A stretch of 64,000 bases of DNA, taken from Paraburkholderia guartelaensis. GTDB lineage: Bacteria > Pseudomonadota > Gammaproteobacteria > Burkholderiales > Burkholderiaceae. The notes below the pieces were generated by a model that did no database searches, was not told the origin of the DNA, and saw only the letters and a list, made by a program, of their open reading frames with translations. Shown here in pieces: positions 24,484 through 31,583 of this stretch (position 1 is the stretch's first letter; each line of letters starts with the position of its first letter). The stretch covers positions 1-64,000 of the forward strand of contig NZ_SMOD01000011.1 of NCBI RefSeq assembly GCF_004353905.1. Reading direction: 5' to 3'. The translations under genes and the position numbers were made by a program.

Positions 24484-25347
24484 TTAAGCCGGCAGCGGCG
24501 TGACCGGCAGGATGGCGTTGATCTGCCCGGTGCCCGAGCTGCCGAAATACGGCGTGACGACTTCCGCCCGGCCCTCGTAGCGGTCCCACCCGAGCGCGCC
24601 GAGCAGCATGGCGGTGTCATGCATGCCGCCTTCGCCCCAGCACTTTTCGTTGTACATCGGCAGCATGTCGCAGAAGGTTTTCCAGTCGCCGCGCTCCCAC
24701 ATCGCCACGACGTTGCGATCGGTCGCTTCGAGAAACGGGTCCCAGACCTTGTGCATGAAGGCTTCGGCTGTGCCGTTGTTGGCGAAGTGGTGGCTGAGCG
24801 ACCCGCTCGCGAGTATCGCCACCGTGCCGTCGTAGCGTTCTTCGATCGCGCGGCGCACGGCCAGGCCAAAGCGCGCGCTCGTGGCGAGGTCGTGCCACAT
24901 GCACCAGCCCGCCACCGAAACCGTGCGGAAATGTTCGTCGCCGTTCATATAGCGCATGGGGACGAGCGTGCCGTATTCGAGGTCGAGCGTCGTTTCGCTA
25001 TGGGCGCGTGTCTTGACGCCCATTTCGTTCGCGACATCGGCAATCAGATGGCCAAGCTGCGGATTGCCGGGATACGCATACGGCATGTTCTTGATGAAAT
25101 GCGGCAGCTCGTTGCTCGTGTAGATGCCTTCGAAGCGCGACGCACAGTTGATGTGATACTCGCTGTTCACGAGCCAGTGCACATCGAACACGACGATCGT
25201 ATCGACGCCCAGCTCACGGCAGCGGCGGCCGATCTCGTGATGGCCGTCGATGGCCGCCTGGCGGCAGCCCTTGTGGGGACCGTCCAGTTCGGAGAGGTAC
25301 AGCGAAGGTACGTGCGTGACCTTGGCCGCCAGCGCGAGTTTGCCCAT
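24484..25347 (-). CDS. hpaD: 3,4-dihydroxyphenylacetate (homoprotocatechuate) 2,3-dioxygenase
   Basis: 287 residues of the class III extradiol (LigB-like) dioxygenases. AAKVTHVPSLYLSELDGPHK holds the first His ligand; IVVFDVHWLVNSEYHIN, ASGSLSHHFANNG and the later acidic residue complete the Fe(II) site. Opens the ring of homoprotocatechuate. The real start is ATG 25347, whose A is shared with the hpaE stop (TAATG), so translation is coupled; a longer in-frame reading upstream is a shadow inside hpaE. Length agrees with E. coli HpaD. Confidence 0.93.
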   Translation of the reverse strand: MGKLALAAKVTHVPSLYLSELDGPHKGCRQAAIDGHHEIGRRCRELGVDTIVVFDVHWLVNSEYHINCASRFEGIYTSNELPHFIKNMPYAYPGNPQLGHLIADVANEMGVKTRAHSETTLDLEYGTLVPMRYMNGDEHFRTVSVAGWCMWHDLATSARFGLAVRRAIEERYDGTVAILASGSLSHHFANNGTAEAFMHKVWDPFLEATDRNVVAMWERGDWKTFCDMLPMYNEKCWGEGGMHDTAMLLGALGWDRYEGRAEVVTPYFGSSGTGQINAILPVTPLPA

Positions 25348-26804
25348 TACACGCCCCAGTGCGGAATGTGATGCGAGCCGAGCGAAACACACACGTTCTT
25401 CGGCTCGAGGAACACTTCGTAGCTCCATGTGCCGCCTTCGCGGCCCACGCCCGAGGCCTTCGTGCCGCCGAACGGCTGGCGCAGGTCGCGCACGTTCTGG
25501 CTGTTCACGAAGCACATGCCCGCTTCGACGGCGGCGGCCACGCGCAGCGCGCGGCCGGTGTTCTCGGTCCACACGTAGCTCGACAGACCATAGGCGATGT
25601 CGTTGGAAAGGCGGATCGCGTGCGCTTCGTCGTCGAAGGGAATCAGGCACGCCACCGGGCCGAAAATTTCTTCCTGCGCAATGCGCATGCGGTTATCGAC
25701 ATCGACGAACACGGTCGGCTGAACGAAGTTTCCGTTCTTCACCGCGTCGGGCAGCGCGGGTGCGTCGAGGCCGCCGCACGCGAGCGTCGCGCCCTCCTTC
25801 GGGCCGAGTTCGATATAGCTGCGTACTTTCGCGAGATGGCCCTGGCTGATCATCGGGCCGACGATGGTTTTCTCGTCGAGCGGATCCCCCACGCTGATGC
25901 GCTTCGCACGCTCGACGAAGCGCTCGGCGAACCTCGCGTAGATCGAACGCTGCACGAGAATGCGCGAGCCGGCCGTGCAGCGCTCGCCGTTGTTCGAGAA
26001 GATCATGAACACGGCGGCGTCGAGCGCGCGCTCGAAATCGGCGTCTTCGAAGATCACGAACGGCGATTTGCCGCCCAGCTCCATCGAGAACTTCTTGAGG
26101 CCCGCGGCCTGCACGATGCGGTTGCCCGTAGCCGTCGAGCCCGTGAACGAAACCGCGCGCACGTCGGGGTGTGCGACGAGCGGCTCGCCCGCTTCCTTGC
26201 CGTAGCCGTGCACGATATTGAGCACGCCCGCCGGAATGCCCGCGTCGAGCGCGAGCTGGCCGAGCATCGAGGCCGTGAGCGGCGATAGCTCGCTCATCTT
26301 CAGCACCGCGGTATTGCCGAACGCGAGGCAGGGCGCGACCTTCCACGTGGCGGTCATGAACGGCACGTTCCAGGGCGAGATGAGCGCGCACACGCCCACG
26401 GGATGAAACAGCGTGTAATTCAGATGCGTGGACGTGGGGTAGGTGTGGCCGTCCACTGCAGTGCAGACTTCGGCGAAGTAGCTGAAGTTGTCGGCGGCGC
26501 GCGGCACGAGTTGCTTGCCGGTTTGCGAAATGGTCTGGCCCGTGTCCTTCGTTTCGGTCTGCGCGATTTCGGGCACGTTCTTCGCGATCAGCTCGCCGAG
26601 CTTGCGAATCGCCTTCGCGCGCTCCGCGGCGGGCGTGGCCGCCCAGGCGGGGAAGGCGTCTTTCGCGGCGCGCACCGCGAGATCGACTTCCTCCGCGCCG
26701 CCGCGCGCGACTTCCGCGAGCACGTCCTGGTTCGCCGGATTCACGGTTTCGAAGTAGTCGCGCCCGCTGTGCGCGCGGCCGTTGATCAGATGGTCGATTC
26801 GCAT
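25347..26804 (-). CDS. hpaE: 5-carboxymethyl-2-hydroxymuconate semialdehyde dehydrogenase
   Basis: 485 residues, an aldehyde dehydrogenase. Catalytic Cys lies in NNGERCTAGSR and the general-base Glu in MELGGKSPFVIFEDAD; the NAD-binding FTGSTATGNRIVQAAG is present. Oxidises the ring-cleavage product to the dicarboxylate. ATG 26804 yields the standard N-terminus MRIDHLINGRAHSGRDYFET. It overlaps hpaD by one base and follows hpaG2 after 34 bp. Confidence 0.93.
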   Translation of the reverse strand: MRIDHLINGRAHSGRDYFETVNPANQDVLAEVARGGAEEVDLAVRAAKDAFPAWAATPAAERAKAIRKLGELIAKNVPEIAQTETKDTGQTISQTGKQLVPRAADNFSYFAEVCTAVDGHTYPTSTHLNYTLFHPVGVCALISPWNVPFMTATWKVAPCLAFGNTAVLKMSELSPLTASMLGQLALDAGIPAGVLNIVHGYGKEAGEPLVAHPDVRAVSFTGSTATGNRIVQAAGLKKFSMELGGKSPFVIFEDADFERALDAAVFMIFSNNGERCTAGSRILVQRSIYARFAERFVERAKRISVGDPLDEKTIVGPMISQGHLAKVRSYIELGPKEGATLACGGLDAPALPDAVKNGNFVQPTVFVDVDNRMRIAQEEIFGPVACLIPFDDEAHAIRLSNDIAYGLSSYVWTENTGRALRVAAAVEAGMCFVNSQNVRDLRQPFGGTKASGVGREGGTWSYEVFLEPKNVCVSLGSHHIPHWGV

Positions 26805-26838
26805 GTCTAACGTAGTCCGTGTTCGATTCGTTGGCGGG

Positions 26839-27594
26839 TCAGCGGCCGAAGTCGGCGTCGCTCGCGATGGTGTTGACGAGACGGCCCAGACCGTCGATCT
26901 CGCACACCACTTCGTCGCCCGCATTCACGTTGACGACGCCTTCGGGCGTGCCGGTCAGAATGACGTCGCCGGGGGCGAGCGTCATGAAGCCGCTCAGATA
27001 CTCGATGAGTTCCGCGATGCCGGTGACGAAATCGCGCGTGTTGCCGTTCTGCTTGAGTTCGCCGTTCACGTAAGTGCGCAGGCCGAGCGCGTTGACGTCG
27101 GCGATATCGGCGGCGTCCACGAACCAGGGGCCGAGCACGGTACCGCCGTCGCGGTTTTTCACGCGCAGGTTCGGGCGGTAGTAGTTCTCCAGATAGTCGC
27201 GGATCGCGTAGTCGTTCGCGATCGTGTAGCCCGCCACGTACTGCATGGCGTCCTCACGTTTCACGTGCTGCGCGGTGCGGCCGATCACGACGGCAAGTTC
27301 GCACTCGTAGTGCATGAACGTCACGTCGGCGGGGCGGCGCGTGGTGCCGCGGTGGCCGATCACGCTGCCCGGCCCCTTGAGGAACACGAGCGGCTCTTCC
27401 TGCTTCGAGAATTGCAGTTCTTTGGCGTGCTCGGCGTAGTTGAGCCCGAGTGCGAAGATCGTGCCGGGCTCGAAAGGCGCGAGCCAGACGACTTCGTGTT
27501 CCTCGCGCACGCGGCCGTCGGCGAGCCGCACGCGGTTCCCGTCGGGCGTGGCGTCGTGGATTGCGCCTGCATAGGCAACGCGTCCGCGCATCAT
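26839..27594 (-). CDS. hpaG2: HpaG C-terminal-type subunit (decarboxylase/isomerase)
   Basis: 251 residues, fumarylacetoacetase fold: IFALGLNYAEHAKELQFSKQ, EEPLVFLKGPGSVIGHRGTT, the metal ligands in MHYECELAVVIGR and LGPWFVDAADI. In E. coli, HpaG is one long protein of two homologous halves; here the halves are separate genes. This half resembles the C-terminal one. Its ATG overlaps the hpaG1 stop (ATGA, 27591-27594). Acts in decarboxylation of 5-oxo-pent-3-ene-1,2,5-tricarboxylate and tautomerisation of the product. Confidence 0.9.
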   Translation of the reverse strand: MMRGRVAYAGAIHDATPDGNRVRLADGRVREEHEVVWLAPFEPGTIFALGLNYAEHAKELQFSKQEEPLVFLKGPGSVIGHRGTTRRPADVTFMHYECELAVVIGRTAQHVKREDAMQYVAGYTIANDYAIRDYLENYYRPNLRVKNRDGGTVLGPWFVDAADIADVNALGLRTYVNGELKQNGNTRDFVTGIAELIEYLSGFMTLAPGDVILTGTPEGVVNVNAGDEVVCEIDGLGRLVNTIASDADFGR

Positions 27595-28379
27595 GCTTGT
27601 TCTCCCTGCGCCACGCTTGCCGCGACGAATTCGATTTCGAGCGGCGCCCAGTCACCGATGGAAATCGCTGCACGCGCACCGGCCTGAACCACGGGTGCGC
27701 CATGCGGCACGCCGAGCGTGATGACGTCGCCGGGGGCGAGCGTCATGAAGTCGGTGACATCGGCGAGCAATTGGGCGACGCCGCGAACGCTCGTGGCCGT
27801 GGTTGCATGGAAGGCCGCGCCGCCTTCGACGTTCACCGCAATGGCAAGTGCATCGGGGTCGGCAACATGCCGGCGCGCGACTACGGCGGGGCCGATCACG
27901 CAGAAGTTGTCGCGCGCGCGAAACCGCACCGAGGGACGATAGACGCTTGCGTGCGGCACGCTCAGATCGGCCACGAGCGTATAACCCGCGATGTAATCGA
28001 ACGCTTCGTGTGCGGCGACGCGCGCGGCGGTTCGACCAATCACGACGCCGAGCGATGCGCCCACCTGGACGCCCTCGCTGCCGGGCACGACCACGCGCGC
28101 GCGGTGGCCCGCGAGGGTGTTGCGCGGCTTCAGGTAGAGAACGGGCGCGCGCGGCGGCGCCTTATATGGGGGCGCGTTCACGGCGTCGCCCAGCGCTTCG
28201 AGTGCGTGGCGGTCGTTGAGCAGCGTGCCGTAGACAGCGCCGCTCACCGGCGCCCGGCAACGCGTGCCCGTGGCGAGGAGCACGCTCACGGCAGCGGCGC
28301 TGATGTCGCGCGGCAGGGCCTCGCCTTCGACGTGCAGCAGATGATCGGCAACGGAAAACATGGCTTGGATTCGCTTCAC
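27591..28379 (-). CDS. hpaG1: HpaG N-terminal-type subunit
   Basis: 262 residues if the GTG at 28379 is used; ATG 28361 (MFSVADHLLHVEGEAL) is an alternative and neither has a strong ribosome-binding site. Fold and motifs of fumarylacetoacetase relatives: YKAPPRAPVLYLKPRNTLAG, GASLGVVIGRTAARV, FMTLAPGDVITLGVPHG. The NTLAGHRARVVVP region matches HpaG N-terminal halves. First gene of the hpa catabolic operon, divergent from hpaR across 114 bp. Confidence 0.88.
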   Translation of the reverse strand: MKRIQAMFSVADHLLHVEGEALPRDISAAAVSVLLATGTRCRAPVSGAVYGTLLNDRHALEALGDAVNAPPYKAPPRAPVLYLKPRNTLAGHRARVVVPGSEGVQVGASLGVVIGRTAARVAAHEAFDYIAGYTLVADLSVPHASVYRPSVRFRARDNFCVIGPAVVARRHVADPDALAIAVNVEGGAAFHATTATSVRGVAQLLADVTDFMTLAPGDVITLGVPHGAPVVQAGARAAISIGDWAPLEIEFVAASVAQGEQA

Positions 28380-28493
28380 GGAAACACTAATATGTGAGTG
28401 ATGGTGCGCTTGCTATCATCCGTCGTCAATCGCCGATGAGAATTTTTCGGGTTTCTCCTGGTACGTCGAATTCCTCGTTTAGCTGAAACCGCC

Positions 28494-28943
28494 ATGTCCG
28501 ATACTTCGCGCCCGACCACTCGCGTTGCGCACCGCAACCTGCCCATGCTGCTGCTGCGCGCGCGCGAAAAGATGATGGAACGCTTTCGCCCGCTCATCAC
28601 GTCGCACGGCCTCACCGAGCAGCAGTGGCGCGTGATACGCGCGCTCAACGAAAGCGGACCGCTCGAGCCGCGGCAGATTTCCGACCTGTGCACGATATCC
28701 AGCCCGAGCATGGCGGGCGTGCTCGCGCGTATGGAAGCGCTTGGCCTCGTGACGAAGGAGCGTTTCGCCGACGACCAGCGGCGCGTGCTCGTCTCGCTCA
28801 CGAAGAAGAGCCATCAGCTCGTGAAAGCGATTTCGAAGGAACTGGAGGCGCGCTACAAGGCGCTGGAAGCGGAGGTGGGGCCGGAGGTCGTCGAGCGTGT
28901 GTATCGCGCGATTGACGATCTGCTCGCCGGTCTGGAGGAGTGA
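28494..28943 (+). CDS. hpaR: MarR-family repressor of homoprotocatechuate degradation
   Basis: 149 residues. The arrangement NLPMLLLRAREKMMERFRPL, HGLTEQQWRVIRALNESGPL, QISDLCTISSPSMAGVLARM and the wing RFADDQRRVLVSLTKKS fits HpaR/HpcR. Divergent to hpaG1 as in E. coli, where it represses the meta-cleavage operon until hydroxyphenylacetates bind. An imperfect relative of the dispersed box (GATGAGAATTTTTCGGG, near 28433) lies in the shared promoter region. Confidence 0.92.
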   Translation: MSDTSRPTTRVAHRNLPMLLLRAREKMMERFRPLITSHGLTEQQWRVIRALNESGPLEPRQISDLCTISSPSMAGVLARMEALGLVTKERFADDQRRVLVSLTKKSHQLVKAISKELEARYKALEAEVGPEVVERVYRAIDDLLAGLEE

Positions 28944-28975
28944 GCGTGGCGCACCTTCTGGCGCGCTCGTGAGGG

Positions 28976-28996
28976 AAAGGTGAGGCTTTTCGGGAG
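28976..28996 (+). repeat. dispersed intergenic box, copy 5, with hairpin
   Basis: AAGGTGAGGCTTTTCGGGAG, an exact consensus match. Followed at once by the hairpin GCGGTCCG / CGGACCGC (8-bp stem). It lies between the convergent hpaR and thioredoxin-like genes. Confidence 0.7.
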
Positions 28997-29041
28997 CGGT
29001 CCGTGCGGATAGTTCGGACCGCGTATGAGGGCCTTGCGCGA

Positions 29042-29353
29042 CTACGCGAGCGAAGCGAACGCCTCGTCGAGTTCGGTGGCGTTTTGCGGACGCACCACGC
29101 GCGCGACCTCCACGCCGTCGCGCAGGAAGATGAGCGTGGGCCAGAGCTTCACGCGAAACGAGCGGCCTAGCGCGCGGCCCGGTCCGTCTTCCACTTTCAG
29201 GCGACGCACCTGCGGATTGCGCTCGAATGCCGCGCCAATCAACGGTTGCGCGCCCTGGCAATAGCCGCACCAGTCGGTGCCGAATTCGACGACGGCGGCC
29301 CCGCTGAGCGAGTCGATTTCCTTGCGGGCGGGGGCGTTCGTGGCGTAGCTCAT
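29042..29353 (-). CDS. small cytoplasmic thioredoxin-like protein
   Basis: 103 residues. Redox motif WCGYC in VVEFGTDWCGYCQGAQPLIG and the cis-Pro loop in VKLWPTLIFLRDG, the thioredoxin fold at minimal length. No signal peptide. ATG 29353 is preceded by AGGAA; the long in-frame reading upstream is not supported. Stand-alone gene. Substrate unknown. Confidence 0.9.
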   Translation of the reverse strand: MSYATNAPARKEIDSLSGAAVVEFGTDWCGYCQGAQPLIGAAFERNPQVRRLKVEDGPGRALGRSFRVKLWPTLIFLRDGVEVARVVRPQNATELDEAFASLA

Positions 29354-29468
29354 CGTGTGATTCCTCGCATTGGCATTTGCAGACATCCACCTACGATACC
29401 GCATCGCGCGGCATCGTTCAGGCTTCGCTTTGGCGCTGACTTGGACGTTCGCATGGACGTTCGCGCGA

Positions 29469-29489
29469 GAGGTGAGGCTTTTCGGGAGT
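29469..29489 (+). repeat. dispersed intergenic box, copy 6
   Basis: GAGGTGAGGCTTTTCGGGAG, one difference from the consensus. Confidence 0.65.
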
Positions 29490-29668
29490 GAGCCGGTTCG
29501 CGCTTGTTCGCGCACCTTGAACGGAATCGCGCGAGCGCGAGGTGCATGCTGCCCCGAGCAAAAGTGCCTTGAAAACAAGGGCGAAACGCAAAACCAGCGT
29601 GTGATGCGGTGAGCGAAAGCCGACCGGCGGTCGCACTGAAGGTGGCGTGAATCCACGCTTCGAAGCGT

Positions 29669-29689
29669 AAAGGTGAGCGTTTGCGGGAG
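29669..29689 (+). repeat. dispersed intergenic box, copy 7
   Basis: AAGGTGAGCGTTTGCGGGAG, one difference. Followed by an imperfect stem GAGGCCGA / TCGGCGCTC. Confidence 0.65.
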
Positions 29690-29848
29690 AGGCCGAAGCG
29701 TGCCATCGGCGCTCATGTGAAGCGAGGCGAGGCACCTGCCGATCCATTGTGCGAAATCCACGTTAGCCCTGATTTCAAGGCGTTTTTTAGTCGCCATGCG
29801 CGACGAAGCGACAAGCCGTCGCGCTCGCGGCTTCTGCGCGCGGGCAGC

Positions 29849-29869
29849 AAAGGTGAGAAGATTCGGGAG
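29849..29869 (+). repeat. dispersed intergenic box, copy 8
   Basis: AAGGTGAGAAGATTCGGGAG, differing only in the central positions. Confidence 0.6.
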
Positions 29870-29991
29870 TGCACTTTGCGTTGCCCCCGCGCTGCCGGGC
29901 CTCGAATGGACGCCCGCAGCCGATGGGTATATAACATTAAAAAGTGCGGGATTCTTTTGACTACTGCTCACCAAGGGAGATCGAGTTCATC

Positions 29992-30267
29992 ATGACGAGC
30001 GACGACAAGCAAAAGCAGGACGCTCAAAAGCCTGGCGCCGGTTCATCGCAACCGGATCTGGAAAGTCTGAATGCCGCCTTCAGTCACGTCGACGAAGGCG
30101 TGAAGTCCGGCAAGATCGCGGCGGGCGCGGCCAAGGGCCTCGTCTTCAGCCTCGTCGAAACGCTGGGTGCGCTGGTGGGCGACCCCGACCTGCCGCAACA
30201 CGCGCGTTCGGGCTACGAAGGCTTGCTCGAAGCCGCGCGCGAACTGCGCGCCAAGCTGGAGCACTAA
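29992..30267 (+). CDS. conserved hypothetical small protein
   Basis: 91 residues from ATG 29992 (MTSDDKQKQDAQKPGAGSSQ). A polar N-terminus is followed by a helical domain (SHVDEGVKSGKIAAGAAKGL ... GALVGDPDLPQHARSGYEGL). AAGGGAGA lies 12 bp upstream. No enzyme motif, signal peptide or membrane segment. I do not recognise the family. Confidence 0.7.
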   Translation: MTSDDKQKQDAQKPGAGSSQPDLESLNAAFSHVDEGVKSGKIAAGAAKGLVFSLVETLGALVGDPDLPQHARSGYEGLLEAARELRAKLEH

Positions 30268-30280
30268 TCATCCTCGACGC

Positions 30281-30312
30281 GTGCGGCGGCTCTGCCGGGT
30301 CAGCCGCCGCAC
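30281..30312. terminator. hairpin between convergent genes
   Basis: GTGCGGCGGCT (30281-30291) pairs perfectly with AGCCGCCGCAC (30302-30312) over a 10-nt loop. No T-run. It sits exactly between two converging stop codons, so it probably ends transcription or protects 3' ends. Confidence 0.6.
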
Positions 30313-30314
30313 GC

Positions 30315-31583
30315 TCACGTAGCCAGCAGGGCGGCCGCGAGGCCGTCCGGCGCTGCGCCGATGCGTAGCTCCGGCGTGCCGTGCCAGTCCGCGCAACGCT
30401 GCAGCGCCCGGCGCAAGTCGGTCACCAGACGGCCGCTCGCGCGCACGCCGGGCTCCAGATGCAGCGACTTCACCTCGAACACCTGCTGCGCCCGATGCGC
30501 CTTTGCGTCGATACGCCCGATCAGCCGCCCGCGATTCAAGATCGGTAGTACGAAGTAACCGTACTTGCGCTTCGCAGCCGGCACATAGCATTCCATGGCG
30601 TAATCGAAATCGAATAGCGCGAGCGCTCGCTTGCGGTCCCACACCACAGGATCGAAGGGCGAGAGCAAGGTCGTGACCGTGGAAGCGAGCCTGCCGCTCG
30701 CCGCTTCGCCGATGAGCGCCGCGTGCTCGCAATGTACGAACGCATCGTGCTTCCAGCCTTCCACGCGCACGGGCAGCAGCTCGCCCGCGTCGGCGAGTGC
30801 GTGCAGGGAATCGGCATACGGGCGGCGCGGCAGGCGGAAGTAGTCGGCGGCCCAATCCGCGCGGATCACGCCGAGCGCGCGGCAGGAGCGCAGGAGCAGC
30901 TCGCGTTCCGCTTCGGCGCGTGGCGGCAGGTCGCGCGCGTCGTTCCAGTGCGGCAGCACGCGCTCGGCCACGTCGTACACACGCTGGAAGTTGTGCCGCT
31001 GCGCCACCATCAGCGCGCCGGTTGAGAACAGCACTTCCAGATGCCGCTTCTCCGGCTTCCAGTCCCACCAGCCGCTGCCTTTGTCGCCCTCGGCGCGCGC
31101 GAAGTCGGCGGAACGTACGGCGCCCTCGGCGCGAATGCGCTCGAGCAGCGCGTCGATCTCGTCACGGTATTGTTCATGCCACTCGGCCGCGTATTTCCAG
31201 CCCATGCCGGAAGGGTCGAGCATGCGATGGCGCAGCAGCCCGTAGTCCTCGATCGGCAGGAAGCAGGCTTCATGCGCCCAGTATTCGAACAGGTGCCCTT
31301 GCGCGAGGTGCGCGTCGAGCCAGGCCGGCTCGAACGCGCCAATGCGGCTGAACAGCACGAAATAGGGACTGCGCGCGACCACGTGGATCGTGTCGATCTG
31401 TAGCTGCGCCATGCGGCGGATCGCGTCGAGCACGTCGTCCGGCGTAGCCTTGCGGCGCGGCGGCGCGAGAAGCCCCTGCGCCGCAAGGTGCAGCGTGCGA
31501 GCCGCCGCGAGCGGCAGAACTAGCGAGGAACCGGCTTCGGCAAGCGTAGGCGCTTCTGCAACTTCCGCAGCGCGCTCACGCAT
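30315..31583 (-). CDS. YcaQ/AlkX-type winged-helix DNA glycosylase (HTH_42 family)
   Basis: 422 residues from ATG 31583 (an ATG 12 bp upstream is also possible). Residues about 45-60 carry the Q-x-D motif in MAQLQIDTIHVVARSP, catalytic in bacterial YcaQ-type interstrand crosslink glycosylases, and YWAHEACFLPIEDYGLLRHR is the conserved family block. C-terminal DFDYAMECYVPAAKRKYGYF also fits. Predicted to unhook DNA crosslinks. The start overlaps the 3' end of the upstream reductase gene, so it is its operon partner. Confidence 0.85.
   Translation of the reverse strand: MRERAAEVAEAPTLAEAGSSLVLPLAAARTLHLAAQGLLAPPRRKATPDDVLDAIRRMAQLQIDTIHVVARSPYFVLFSRIGAFEPAWLDAHLAQGHLFEYWAHEACFLPIEDYGLLRHRMLDPSGMGWKYAAEWHEQYRDEIDALLERIRAEGAVRSADFARAEGDKGSGWWDWKPEKRHLEVLFSTGALMVAQRHNFQRVYDVAERVLPHWNDARDLPPRAEAERELLLRSCRALGVIRADWAADYFRLPRRPYADSLHALADAGELLPVRVEGWKHDAFVHCEHAALIGEAASGRLASTVTTLLSPFDPVVWDRKRALALFDFDYAMECYVPAAKRKYGYFVLPILNRGRLIGRIDAKAHRAQQVFEVKSLHLEPGVRASGRLVTDLRRALQRCADWHGTPELRIGAAPDGLAAALLAT

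Larger units (their letters stand above)
29354..29991. other. 638-bp repeat-rich gene-free region
   Basis: Contains dispersed box copies 6, 7 and 8 spaced 200 and 180 bp apart, plus an inverted pair GCACTTT (near 29871) / AAAGTGC (near 29940). Short ORFs here have no good start or family. The close spacing suggests several RNA or structural units in a row. Confidence 0.6.

Noticed and set aside
29681..29995. 104-codon ORF in the repeat-rich gap
   Set aside because: No start signal, spans a repeat copy, and reads as mixed Arg/Ser without domain character.
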